Source: Pseudoponticoccus marisrubri (GTDB lineage Bacteria; Pseudomonadota; Alphaproteobacteria; Rhodobacterales; Rhodobacteraceae). Taken from it: 64,000 nt of DNA. This document shows positions 34,173-42,348 of this stretch, piece after piece; within the stretch, counting starts at the first letter, position 1; every line of letters starts with the position of its first letter. Location: positions 124,001 through 188,000 of the forward strand of contig NZ_LPXO01000003.1 of the NCBI RefSeq assembly GCF_001482405.1, written 5' to 3'. The notes under the pieces are model-generated. The model saw only the letters and a program-made list of their open reading frames with translations. It was not told the origin of the DNA and searched no databases. The position numbers were made by a program, and so were the translations under genes.

Positions 34173-34811
34173 ATGTCAAAATTTCTGTTTTCTATTCCTG
34201 TAGTCGCTGCATGCGGCTTCGCTTCCGCGGCAATGGCGCAGGACAATACCGTCTATCTTCTTCAGGACAACCGAGCGGCCGAAAGCCAAGGCAATGTTCT
34301 GACGATCGATCAGTCGGGTGCGAGCAATGCGTTGCTGGCCGGGGATGAACTGGGTACGGCGCCCGCCATCCAAGTGGGAGACGACAATTCGGCCGAGATC
34401 ACGGCCGAGGGTGAAAACGTCTCGGTTCTTTTCGCGCAGGGTGCGCCGAACAACCCGGCATTCGGGAATTCCGCGACGATCGGCCTGGATGGCACGAACC
34501 TCGTGGCGTCGCTCGAGCAGTTGGGTGAGGGGAATCAGGGATCAGTTTTCGTGACCGGTCTCAACAACAGCGGCACGTTGCTTCAGGACGGGATCGGGAA
34601 TGAAGGTACGCTCTCCGTGGATGGTGTGTCCAATACCGGAACGCTAATCCAGACCGGCAATCGCAACGTGATGAACCTTGCGGTCGACGGCACGAACACG
34701 AACGTCACCTACGAAATTGTCGGCAGCGATTTTCAGCCGGTGAACAGCGGACCTGTCGTTTTCTCGAATGCCGGTACGGTATCGATAACCCAAACAGGGC
34801 CAACACGGTGA
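34173..34811 (+). CDS. Curlin-repeat protein, CsgA-like
   Basis: A 212-residue secreted protein with a signal peptide ending ASAAMAQ (about residue 22). The mature part has loose curlin repeats: NVLTIDQSGASNALL, NLVASLEQLGEGNQGSVFVTGLNNSGTLLQDGIGNEGTLSVDGVSNTGTLIQTGNRNVMNLAV and the C-terminal GTVSITQTG. Repeats are G/N/T-rich and more degenerate than in the large curlins, so it may be an accessory or capping subunit. It lies 20 bp after the CsgB-like gene, and its stop overlaps the ATG of the CsgH-like gene. Confidence 0.75.
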   Translation: MSKFLFSIPVVAACGFASAAMAQDNTVYLLQDNRAAESQGNVLTIDQSGASNALLAGDELGTAPAIQVGDDNSAEITAEGENVSVLFAQGAPNNPAFGNSATIGLDGTNLVASLEQLGEGNQGSVFVTGLNNSGTLLQDGIGNEGTLSVDGVSNTGTLIQTGNRNVMNLAVDGTNTNVTYEIVGSDFQPVNSGPVVFSNAGTVSITQTGPTR

Positions 34812-35203
34812 TGCGGCGGCGCGCAGGCGCCGTCCTGGGCGCCTGCCTGTCCCTCCTGACCCCGGCGTCTCCCGTGACTGCAGATCCTTTGACGCCGGTT
34901 CCGCTGATCTTCATGACCCCCTCCGATACCGGCCTGTCGATTCGTGCCGGCGTAGCCGGCGAACCCGGACGTGAGGTCGAGGGCCGACTTTCAATCTCCC
35001 GCAAGAGCAATGGCAACTCAATGGCAACGACCCAGAGCCGTACAGTCGTGCTGCCGGAGGAGGGAGAGGCTTTCTTTGGCAGGGTCGATCTGAACCTCGG
35101 ACCGCAGGCCGTCCTTGTGGCCGAGCTGACGCTGCTGGAAAATGGCCGTGAATTGGGCCGCGCGACGCTGGACATCGATCTCCAGCCCGGCGGCCAGGAC
35201 TGA
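34811..35203 (+). CDS. Curli chaperone CsgH-like (CsgC family)
   Basis: A 130-residue periplasmic protein. After a signal peptide (to about SPVTA) it shows the immunoglobulin-like CsgC/CsgH pattern: DTGLSIRAGVAGEPGREVEGRLSISRKSNGNSM, then TTQSRTVVLPEEGEAFFGRVDLNLG, then VAELTLLENGRELGRATLDIDL. CsgC-family proteins prevent premature curlin polymerisation in the periplasm; CsgH is the alphaproteobacterial form. ATG 34811 overlaps the preceding stop (GTGATG; GTG 34808 possible), so chaperone and curlin synthesis are coupled. Confidence 0.82.
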   Translation: MRRRAGAVLGACLSLLTPASPVTADPLTPVPLIFMTPSDTGLSIRAGVAGEPGREVEGRLSISRKSNGNSMATTQSRTVVLPEEGEAFFGRVDLNLGPQAVLVAELTLLENGRELGRATLDIDLQPGGQD

Positions 35204-35219
35204 ACACGAAGAGGACTGC

Positions 35220-35966
35220 ATGACTTCACACCGTCTGCTGGGCGCCGTTTTGGCTGTCTCGACCTTCATGACCGGCGGCGCGTCCGCGCAGGATCGCGAG
35301 CAGATCATCGCCGCATTCTCCGGACAGTGGTACAGTTTCGAACCGGACTATGCCGATGCCGGCACATGTGCCATGGAACTCACGGATCGGGTCTCGAATA
35401 CGCCCGAGATCTACCAGGCGAATGTCGAGAACTGCAGTGCACCGCTGAACACTATTTCGGGTTGGAGCATTGTCGGCGGTCAGATTCGGCTGTCCGGCGG
35501 TGCCGAAGCCACTCCGGTTGCCGCGCTTGGCGGGAACCAGTTCCGCATCTCCGGGGACGTTGCCGATAGCGATCGGTCACTTGTGCTCGAACGCGCGGCG
35601 GGTGACGAAAACAGCCGCCAGATCCGCGAGGCGATCTCGACCTACCGTTGCATCTATCGCGGCTTCACCGATGAATGCGCCAGCCCGGAAGAACTCAGGG
35701 CGCCGCGCGACGCGCAGAGCGGCACTCTGCTCATTCGAACCTTGGTCAACCTTAACATACGCAACCAGCCCCGCGCGGATGCGCCGGTTCTCGGCGTGGC
35801 ACCCAAGGATACCGCGATTGCGGTGGATGAGTGCCTTGTGACGTCGGACGGCATGTGGTGCGAAGCGGTGATCGGTGACATGCGCGGATGGATCACGCGT
35901 ACGACGATCCGGCAAGACAAGTGGCCGATCCTGACCTTCGTGCGCGCTGACAGCGAACAGGGCTGA
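35220..35966 (+). CDS. Secreted Inh-like/SH3 domain protein at the end of the curli operon
   Basis: A 248-residue secreted protein: signal peptide (1-23, ending GGASAQ), then a ~95-residue β-barrel-like domain (FSGQWYSFEPDYADAGTCAMELTDR, ENCSAPLNTISGWSIVGGQIRLSGG) with the cysteine/Trp pattern of AprI/Inh protease inhibitors. A linker with paired cysteines follows, then a C-terminal bacterial SH3 domain (LLIRTLVNLNIRNQPRADAPVLGVAPKDTAIAVDECL, GMWCEAVIGDMRGWI). It is 16 bp from the csgH-like gene. Possible roles are protecting secreted curlins from proteases or binding the cell wall near the secretion site; both are inference. Confidence 0.7.
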   Translation: MTSHRLLGAVLAVSTFMTGGASAQDREQIIAAFSGQWYSFEPDYADAGTCAMELTDRVSNTPEIYQANVENCSAPLNTISGWSIVGGQIRLSGGAEATPVAALGGNQFRISGDVADSDRSLVLERAAGDENSRQIREAISTYRCIYRGFTDECASPEELRAPRDAQSGTLLIRTLVNLNIRNQPRADAPVLGVAPKDTAIAVDECLVTSDGMWCEAVIGDMRGWITRTTIRQDKWPILTFVRADSEQG

Positions 35967-35987
35967 TCCGTCCTGACTGACCTATCG

Positions 35988-36024
35988 CAAGGGGCCGGCC
36001 CGCATGATGTGGGCCGGCCCCTTG
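35988..36024 (+). terminator. Terminator of the rightward curli operon
   Basis: A perfect 14-bp stem CAAGGGGCCGGCCC / GGGCCGGCCCCTTG around a 9-base loop, 22 bases after the last stop. No long T-tract follows, but the stem is very strong. Confidence 0.75.
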
Positions 36025-36148
36025 TTCTGGGTCCGGTGACTGCAGGGCGTGACGTTGACCGCCGACCTGCACGATAGCCAACTACGTGCTGCGTTCGGCT
36101 CTAACGGCGCACAAGATGTGCAACTGTCCGGCATGACCTGAAAAACAA

Positions 36149-36178
36149 AACGGGCCCGGCGCGGTGCGCGGGCCCGTT
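36149..36178 (-). terminator. Rho-independent terminator of gatB
   Basis: Arms AACGGGCCCG / CGGGCCCGTT around a 10-base loop, followed on the minus strand by TTGTTTTTC. It begins 26 bases after the gatB stop. Confidence 0.8.
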
Positions 36179-36203
36179 GTTCGTCCATTGTGTCGATATG
36201 GCG

Positions 36204-37718
36204 TTACAGGCCCAGCTTGGCCGAGACGATCTGGTTCACCGCCTTGGGGTTGGCCTTGCCGCCGGTGGCCTTCATGACCTGGCCCACGAACCAGCCGGCC
36301 AGCTTGGGGTTCTGCTTGGCCTTCTCGACCTGCGCGGGGTTGGCGGCGATGATCTCGTCCACCGCGGTCTCGATGGCGCCGGTATCGGTGACCTGCTTCA
36401 TGCCGCGCTCTTCGACGATCACCTCGGGGTCGCCGCCCTCGGTATAGACGATCTCGAACAGGTCCTTGGCGATCTTGCCCGAGATGGCGTCGGACTTGAT
36501 CAGCCGGATGATGCCGGCCAGCTGCGCGGGCGTCACCGGGCTTTCGTCGATGCCGTGATCTTCCTTCTTGAGCCGGCCGAACAGCTCGTTGATGACCCAG
36601 TTCGCGGCCAGCTTGCCGTCGCCGGCCTCGCGTACCACGGATTCGAAATAGGCGGCGTTGACCGTCTCGGCGGTCAGCACGTTGGCATCGTATTCCGACA
36701 GGCCGAACTCGGTCACGAAACGGGCCTTCTTCTCGTCCGGCAGCTCGGGCAGGCTGGCGGCGATATCGTCCACCCAACCCTGCTCGATCTCGAGCGGCAG
36801 CAGGTCGGGGCAGGGGAAGTAGCGGTAGTCATGCGCCTCTTCCTTGGAGCGCATCGACCGCGTCTCGCCCTTGTCGGGGTCGTAGAGCCGGGTTTCCTGC
36901 ACCACCGATCCACCGCCCTCGAGCAGGGCGATCTGGCGCCGCGCCTCGTAGTCGATCGCGGCCTGGATGAAGCGCATGGAGTTCATGTTCTTGATCTCGC
37001 AGCGCGTGCCCAGATGGCTGAAATCCTGCGTCTCCTGGTATTTCTCGTACTGGCCGGGCCGGCAGACCGAGACGTTCACATCCGCCCGCAGGTTGCCGTT
37101 CTGCATGTTGCCGTCGCAGGTGCAGAGGTAGCGCAGGATCTGGCGCAGCTTGGTGACATAGGCGGCGGCCTCTTCGGGGCCGCGGATGTCAGGGCGCGAG
37201 ACGATCTCCATCAGCGCCACGCCGGTGCGGTTGAGATCGACGAAGGACATGGCCGGGTCCATGTCATGGATCGACTTGCCGGCATCTTGTTCGACATGGA
37301 TGCGCTCGATCCGCACCAGCCGCGCGATGCCCGGCTCCATGTCGACGAGGATCTCGCCCTCGCCGACCAGCGGGTGGTAAAGCTGGCTGATCTGGTAGCC
37401 CTGCGGCAGGTCGGGGTAGAAATAGTTCTTGCGGTCGAAGGCGCTGACCAGGTTGATCTGCGCCTTGAGCCCCAGCCCGGTGCGCACCGCCTGTTCGATG
37501 CAGAACTCGTTGATCACCGGCAGCATGCCGGGCATGGCCGCGTCCACGAAAGAAACGTTGGAGTTGGGCTCGGCCCCGAAGCGCGTCGAGGCGCCCGAGA
37601 ACAGCTTGGCCTGGCTGGCGACCTGGGCGTGTACCTCCATCCCGATCACCAGTTCCCAATCGTGCTTGGCGCCCGCGATCACCTTGGGCTTGGGGGGCTC
37701 GTAACTCAGATCCAGCAT
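36204..37718 (-). CDS. gatB: Asp/Glu-tRNA amidotransferase subunit B
   Basis: A 504-residue GatB, the tRNA-binding kinase subunit of GatCAB that converts Glu-tRNA(Gln) and Asp-tRNA(Asn) to the amidated forms. The signature block is [17 protein letters not shown] near residue 30, then [62 protein letters not shown] and the C-terminal YqeY-like tail ([29 protein letters not shown]). Length is standard. gatA and gatC are not in the window. Confidence 0.97.
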   Translation of the reverse strand: MLDLSYEPPKPKVIAGAKHDWELVIGMEVHAQVASQAKLFSGASTRFGAEPNSNVSFVDAAMPGMLPVINEFCIEQAVRTGLGLKAQINLVSAFDRKNYFYPDLPQGYQISQLYHPLVGEGEILVDMEPGIARLVRIERIHVEQDAGKSIHDMDPAMSFVDLNRTGVALMEIVSRPDIRGPEEAAAYVTKLRQILRYLCTCDGNMQNGNLRADVNVSVCRPGQYEKYQETQDFSHLGTRCEIKNMNSMRFIQAAIDYEARRQIALLEGGGSVVQETRLYDPDKGETRSMRSKEEAHDYRYFPCPDLLPLEIEQGWVDDIAASLPELPDEKKARFVTEFGLSEYDANVLTAETVNAAYFESVVREAGDGKLAANWVINELFGRLKKEDHGIDESPVTPAQLAGIIRLIKSDAISGKIAKDLFEIVYTEGGDPEVIVEERGMKQVTDTGAIETAVDEIIAANPAQVEKAKQNPKLAGWFVGQVMKATGGKANPKAVNQIVSAKLGL

Positions 37719-37792
37719 GGCCGCTCCTCGGGGTCAGACGTTGCGCCCGGGTCTACGCCAGCCGCCCGGCAGGGGCAAGGGCACGGCCGGGC

Positions 37793-39001
37793 TCAGGTGA
37801 TGCGCGGCATCTCGATTCCCTCGGGCGTGAAGACCAGCCGCCGACCCACGTCCAGCGCCGGTGCGTAATAGGCCGCCAGCGACGAGATCGCCCGCGCCCG
37901 GCCGCGCCGCACGAGGTCATCCTCGGCGATGCCGCCGGGGTCGACGCAGTGGCGCGCGGGGGCGGTGGCCCAGACCACCGGGTGCAGCTCGCGCAGGTGA
38001 TCCTGCGCGATCCAGGCAAAGCAGTGATGCAGTCGCTCATGCGTGCTGCCGCGCTGCGCGGGGCCGGCCAGCGTCAGCCCGCAGAAGGCGGCCATGCGGT
38101 TGGCCATGTGCTGGCCCGGCGCGCGGGCCAGGATGTCGTGCAGCCCCTCGACGAACAGCTCGGCATCCAGCCGGCGGAAGGCACCGGGATCGGCCTCCAG
38201 CGCGCCGATATAGACCCAAGCGTAGCCGCCCATGTTCCAGATGTCGCGGGTCAGCACCACGGCGCGGCGCGCCTCGCGGTCCAGCACCTCCCACGTGCCG
38301 AAGCGGCGCGGCAGCAGGTCCCGGCCCATCGAGACGAGGTGGTCTGGGCAGCCCGGGTCGAGTTCGAGCAGATCCTCGTAATCGTCGCAGACGCGCTGTG
38401 CGGGGGCCGGGTCGACGTCCAGCACGGCGCAGCGGATCATCGCCCAGAGCGGGCTGTGGCATTCGAACGGATCGAACCGGTCGACCAGCTGCGCGGCGGC
38501 CCTCATGTGCCGGTCATGCGCGTCGCGGCGCACCGGGGCCAGCCGGTGCAGATCGGCCGCCCCGCGCCAGGCCTGCGCCACGTCCACATGGGTGGCCGCC
38601 ACCACGTAGCCGGTGGCCGGGCAGTCGGGCCGCTCTTCCAGATTGGCCTCAAGCGCGCCCAGCATGGTGTGCACCACGGCGGTGTCGTTGCGCGCCACGG
38701 CGCCCTCGACGGCGTGCATCACGTCCGAGCGCGCGCCAAGCGCCAGCAGGCTGGCGACGGGGGTCAGGCCCGGGGTCAGGCGGCGCTCCGCCTCGGCCTC
38801 GAGGATCATCTGCGCCATCTCCTCCCACGCCTCTTGTCGGCCCAGGAAACGCCCGCGCTCGGCCAGCGCGGTACGCCGCGCCACGTCGGGGGCAGGATCG
38901 CAGACGGGGATGTCGACCCGCGGGCGCAACGGGCGCACGGGCCGAGGCGGTGTATCCGCATCGGAGGAGGGTGGCGCGAATCGGTCGGACAATGAGGTCA
39001 T
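37793..39001 (-). CDS. Conserved hypothetical protein
   Basis: A ~402-residue soluble protein I do not recognise. It is α-helical and rich in Ala/Arg, with several Cys, His and Trp-containing segments (PFECHSPLWAMIRCAVLD, WNMGGYAWVYIGALEADPGAF, HERLHHCFAWIAQDHLRELHP). No signal peptide or membrane segment is present. The pattern of repeated helices suggests a TPR-like or other solenoid scaffold. ATG 39001 (MTSLSDRF) is preferred over 39016; neither has a strong SD. It is read divergently from the transglycosylase-like gene. Confidence 0.7.
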   Translation of the reverse strand: MTSLSDRFAPPSSDADTPPRPVRPLRPRVDIPVCDPAPDVARRTALAERGRFLGRQEAWEEMAQMILEAEAERRLTPGLTPVASLLALGARSDVMHAVEGAVARNDTAVVHTMLGALEANLEERPDCPATGYVVAATHVDVAQAWRGAADLHRLAPVRRDAHDRHMRAAAQLVDRFDPFECHSPLWAMIRCAVLDVDPAPAQRVCDDYEDLLELDPGCPDHLVSMGRDLLPRRFGTWEVLDREARRAVVLTRDIWNMGGYAWVYIGALEADPGAFRRLDAELFVEGLHDILARAPGQHMANRMAAFCGLTLAGPAQRGSTHERLHHCFAWIAQDHLRELHPVVWATAPARHCVDPGGIAEDDLVRRGRARAISSLAAYYAPALDVGRRLVFTPEGIEMPRIT

Positions 39002-39234
39002 GAGCAGGGGCAGCATCTACAATGAGTGAATGCGCCCTTTCTGCCCGCGAACCGTGTCCAAAAAGCGGCATGATCCGGGAAATGCCCGGGCGGAAAAAAT
39101 CGCCGTATCCTAGGCACCTGCGCCCGATTCCGGGTGATTTGAGGCAAGAGGGTGGCAAGGATCCGCCGAGCGGAAAGCGCAACCCGTCCGGCGACATATT
39201 GAAAACCCGTGGCCGCTGGGGCACGTTCCGCCGC

Positions 39235-40029
39235 ATGTTGCGTGTAGCTGCCATTTTCACGCTCATCGCCAGTCAGACGCTTGCCAACCCGGCACCCAAT
39301 CCGGTCGATCCGGTGGGGGCCGAGCCGGTCGTGTCCGAGCTCGCGGTAGCGAAATCCCTGCGTCCCGTCGCGCGGGACATCTCGATTCCCGAAGCCCGAT
39401 GGGAGAATTCCCACGGCAAGGCCCGCTGGACGCTCGCCATCCTTTCAAGCCTGCGCAGCCATGCCAGCGTGCTGCCCGAGATCGTGCCCGAGGACATCCG
39501 CGCCTATTGCCCAGCCTACGAACAAGCTTCGCGCAAGCAGCGCGAGGCGTTCTGGGTGGGGCTGATCTCGTCCCTGGCCTGGCATGAAAGCACCCATCGC
39601 CCGCACGCGGTGGGCGGCGGCGGGCTGTGGTACGGGCTGACCCAGATCCTGCCGGCCACGGCGCGGGGCTATGGCTGCAAGGCGCGCAGCGGCGCGGCGC
39701 TGAAGGACCCGGTCGACAATCTCTCCTGCGCGCTGCGCATCATGGCGGTGACCGTGCCGCGCGACATGGTGATCAGCCGCGGCATGCGCGGCGTGGCCGC
39801 CGATTGGGGCCCGTTCCATTCCAGCCGCAAGCGCGAGGATATCCGCTCCTGGGTGCGCAACCAGCCCTACTGCACCGGGCTGGCCCGCTCGCTGCGGCCC
39901 AAGGCGCGGCCCGACGACCTGATGGACCGCCAGCCCGGCCTCTGGGCCGAGGCCGATCCCACGCCGGTCCGTCCGCGCGCCCGGCCGACCCGCTGGGCCC
40001 CGATCGTGGCGACGAAATCCTCGGAATGA
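39235..40029 (+). CDS. Lytic transglycosylase-like (SLT domain) secreted protein
   Basis: A 264-residue protein with signal peptide MLRVAAIFTLIASQTLANP and a C-terminal SLT fold. SSLAWHESTHRPHAVGGGGLWYGLTQILPATARGYGC has the catalytic Glu in HES and the GLxQILPxTA motif. NLSCALRIM and MRGVAADWGPFHSSRKRED continue the domain. It should cleave peptidoglycan glycan strands in the periplasm. The frame is open upstream to 39022, but that 71-residue extension is Arg/Pro-rich without an SD. The 233-bp upstream gap holds nothing else I can support. Confidence 0.82.
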   Translation: MLRVAAIFTLIASQTLANPAPNPVDPVGAEPVVSELAVAKSLRPVARDISIPEARWENSHGKARWTLAILSSLRSHASVLPEIVPEDIRAYCPAYEQASRKQREAFWVGLISSLAWHESTHRPHAVGGGGLWYGLTQILPATARGYGCKARSGAALKDPVDNLSCALRIMAVTVPRDMVISRGMRGVAADWGPFHSSRKREDIRSWVRNQPYCTGLARSLRPKARPDDLMDRQPGLWAEADPTPVRPRARPTRWAPIVATKSSE

Positions 40030-40039
40030 CACGCGTTTG

Positions 40040-40060
40040 ACGCCCCGCGCTGCGGGGCGT
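40040..40060 (+). terminator. Terminator between convergent genes
   Basis: ACGCCCCGC-GCT-GCGGGGCGT followed by TTCACTTC on the plus strand and TCAAACG on the minus. It lies 11 bases after the transglycosylase-like stop and 34 bases before the end of the acyltransferase gene, so it can serve both. Confidence 0.75.
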
Positions 40061-40093
40061 TTCACTTCGTCATCTGCGGGAAAAGGGTGGCCG

Positions 40094-40957
40094 TCAGGCC
40101 TTGAGCCAGCTTGGCCGCCGCGTGGCATCCACCAGAGACACGGCCGGCGATTTGGGCCCGCCCAGAGCCAGCGTCGCCTTGCGCAGCATCTCGATCCCGT
40201 CCTCGGACTTGGCGGGCAGCGCCTTGGGCGAGATCGCCTCGCCCAGCGTGACGCGATAGGGCTGGCGCGCCTTGTTCAGCGTCTCGTGGAACAGGGTGAT
40301 GTCGCGCAGCGTCGGGTGCAGCAGGTCGAACAGGTAGAACACGGCCGAGTTGCGCGCGCGGATATTGACCGGAATCACCGGCAGGTCGAACTTGCGCGCG
40401 ATCATCGCCGCCGAGGCCATCCAGGGCCGTTCATGCAGCGACAAGCCGCGCCGCTTGGCCAGGCGACCGGCGGGGAAGATCACGCCCAGCCGACCCTCTT
40501 CCACGGCGCGGCGGGTATAGGCCATGGTCTCGCGCGTCTTGGCATGGCTGCGCTTCTCCAGCCGCCATTCCACCGGGGCGATCATGCTCTCGAATTGCGG
40601 CAGCACGCGCAGGATGTCGTGATTGGCGAAATAATAGGCATCGGGCCGGACCGCGCGCAGCACGTGGTGCAGGATGATCCCGTCGGCGATCCCGGTCGGG
40701 TGATTGGCCACGACCAGCGCCGGGCCGTGATGGGGCAGGTGGCTGAGGCCCGAGACCTCGACATCGCGGGCCAGAAGCTCGCCCATCACCTGCATGACCT
40801 GGTCGGCCGGCATGTCCTTGACCGTGGCCCCGATGGCAAGCGTCTTCTCGTAGCCCAGCACGGCGTTGAGCAGCGAACGGGCGGCGCCGACCCCGGGGCG
40901 GTTGGAAAACAGCCAGGGCGCGCGCTCTTCGATCAAGGGGTCGATGCGGTCTTTCAT
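40094..40957 (-). CDS. Lysophospholipid acyltransferase (PlsC-like)
   Basis: A 287-residue acyltransferase. The catalytic motif reads VVANHPTGIADGIIL, so His and Asp are separated by five residues rather than the four of classic HX4D PlsC enzymes. This variant resembles the subgroup that includes hemolysin/OlsA-type acyltransferases. FPAGRLAKRRG gives the glycerol-phosphate-binding motif and LPVIPVNI the third block. It probably acylates a lysolipid at the inner membrane. A good promoter (41023-41051) lies upstream. Confidence 0.85.
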   Translation of the reverse strand: MKDRIDPLIEERAPWLFSNRPGVGAARSLLNAVLGYEKTLAIGATVKDMPADQVMQVMGELLARDVEVSGLSHLPHHGPALVVANHPTGIADGIILHHVLRAVRPDAYYFANHDILRVLPQFESMIAPVEWRLEKRSHAKTRETMAYTRRAVEEGRLGVIFPAGRLAKRRGLSLHERPWMASAAMIARKFDLPVIPVNIRARNSAVFYLFDLLHPTLRDITLFHETLNKARQPYRVTLGEAISPKALPAKSEDGIEMLRKATLALGGPKSPAVSLVDATRRPSWLKA

Positions 40958-41022
40958 TGGTCAGCCCAGATCACAGTTTGTTGTCATTCGCGTGACAGAC
41001 CCGCCGCCACCCATCACATCTT

Positions 41023-41051
41023 ATATCACGAGCGGCGTGAGCGCACGTCAA
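41023..41051 (-). promoter_or_regulatory. Promoter of the acyltransferase gene
   Basis: On the minus strand: TTGACG (41051-41046), 17 bases, TGATAT (41028-41023), about 65 bp before the ATG at 40957. An alternative -10 TATAAG lies just after it. Confidence 0.55.
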
Positions 41052-41140
41052 CCCCGCCATGTTTCGGCGGTCGACCGCGCAGGACCGTTGGTTGCCCGGG
41101 TAATCCCAAGCCAACGCGCGACGCGCAAGACGGTTCCGGG

Positions 41141-41168
41141 AAAATGAAAAAACATGTCCCGCGACATG
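41141..41168 (-). terminator. Terminator of the pepN operon
   Basis: On the minus strand CATGTC-GCGG-GACATG is followed by TTTTTTCATTTT, 11 bases after the last gene of the operon. Confidence 0.85.
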
Positions 41169-41179
41169 GGCGCGCGGGC

Positions 41180-41608
41180 TCAGAGCAAGCTGAAATGATG
41201 CCGTTCACAGCGGATGCCGCGCGCCTCCAGCGCCGCGGTCAGCTCTTTCGGCGGGGGCAGCGCGTCCTGCGGCAGGGTGATGCGGCGTCCGCCGGGCAGG
41301 ACCAGCCGCACCCGCACCGACAGGTCCAGCCGCGTCTCGAAGCGCACGTGATCCAGCTGCGCCAGCGCGACCTCGCCCTGCGTGCGCCCCGAGCCCCAGC
41401 TTAGCCGCTCGGCGTCCAGCCGTAGCCAGGCGCGGCGCGCGGTGGCGAAATCCGAGGCCGCGGGCAGGGTGACCAACGCCAGCAGCCCGACGATCCAGGG
41501 CGCGGCCTCCAGCAGCAGCCAGAGCGCCAGCAGCCCCGACCAGAGCACTGCCAGCACCAGCGCGGGCGTCCATGTGCGGCCCGTCGCCTCGTGCTGCAGC
41601 GGGCTCAC
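41180..41608 (-). CDS. Membrane protein with two helices and a PH-like C-terminal domain
   Basis: A 142-residue protein. Two adjacent transmembrane helices (about residues 15-53: ALVLAVLWSGLLALWLLLEA and IVGLLALVTLPAASDF) precede a β-rich cytoplasmic domain (LRLDAERLSWGSGRTQGEVALAQLDHVRFETRLDLSVRVRLVLPGG) that looks like bacterial PH/YdbT-type domains. The GTG start at 41608 overlaps the stop of the SDR gene (GTGA). Function unknown; it is the last gene of the pepN operon. Confidence 0.75.
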   Translation of the reverse strand: MSPLQHEATGRTWTPALVLAVLWSGLLALWLLLEAAPWIVGLLALVTLPAASDFATARRAWLRLDAERLSWGSGRTQGEVALAQLDHVRFETRLDLSVRVRLVLPGGRRITLPQDALPPPKELTAALEARGIRCERHHFSLL

Positions 41609-42348
41609 CGCCCGCCCGCGACATCGAGGATCGTGCGCGTCACGTAAGAGGCGCGCTCGGAGAGGAGCCAGAGGATCGCCTCGGCGCATTCCTCGGCCCG
41701 GCCCGGGCGTCCCAGCGGCGGGGTGTGGCCGATCTGTTCCAGCCGGTCGGGCTGCCCGCCCTTGGCGTGGATCCCGGTCTCGATCAGCCCGGGGCGGATG
41801 GCGTTGACGCGGATCCCCTCGGGCGCCAGCTCGTCGGCGAGACCCAGGGTGAAGCTGTCGATCGCCCCCTTGCAGGCGGCATAGTCGATATACTGGTTGG
41901 CGCTGCCCAGCCGCGCCGCGGCGGACGAGACATTGACGATGCCGCCGCCCCGATCCCAGCTGCGCATCAGTGCCACCGCCTGCCGGGCCACCTCGACCGC
42001 GCCCAGCACGTTGACGCGGAACAGCCGCGCCACCCTGTCGGGCGTCAACTCGGCGATCCCGGCGGGCGGGGCCACGATCCCGGCATTGTTGACCAGCCCC
42101 AGCCGCCCGGGCTTGAGCGCGGCGACGCGGGCAAAGAGCTTCTCCACCTGTTTCGGCGCGCCGATATCGGTTTGCAGCACATGCGCCTCGGCGCCCATCG
42201 CCTCGACCGCGGCGGCGGTCTCGTGCGCGCCCTCGGCATCGCGTCCGTAATGCACCACGACCCGGCCCCAACCGGACATGGCCGCCAGCTGGGCGGTGGC
42301 CGCGCCGATCCCGGCGCTGGCCCCGGTGACGACCAGCAGGCCGCTCAT
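41605..42348 (-). CDS. Short-chain dehydrogenase/reductase
   Basis: A 247-residue classical SDR. The NAD(P)-binding TGASAGIGAATAQLA is at residues 8-22, NNAG follows in LGLVNNAGIVAPP, the catalytic Ser lies in VNVSSAAAR, Tyr and Lys in YIDYAACKGAI, and VNAIRPGLIETGIH is the C-terminal cofactor loop. It is an oxidoreductase of the sugar/acyl type with unknown substrate; YGRDAEGA after β2 suggests NADP preference. ATG 42348 overlaps the pepN stop (ATGA), so it is part of one operon. Confidence 0.9.
   Translation of the reverse strand: MSGLLVVTGASAGIGAATAQLAAMSGWGRVVVHYGRDAEGAHETAAAVEAMGAEAHVLQTDIGAPKQVEKLFARVAALKPGRLGLVNNAGIVAPPAGIAELTPDRVARLFRVNVLGAVEVARQAVALMRSWDRGGGIVNVSSAAARLGSANQYIDYAACKGAIDSFTLGLADELAPEGIRVNAIRPGLIETGIHAKGGQPDRLEQIGHTPPLGRPGRAEECAEAILWLLSERASYVTRTILDVAGGR

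Noticed and set aside
26367-36024. Genomic island integrated at tRNA-Leu and carrying the curli locus
   Set aside because: I found no direct repeat of the tRNA 3' end near 36 kb, and no integrase or IS element in the window.
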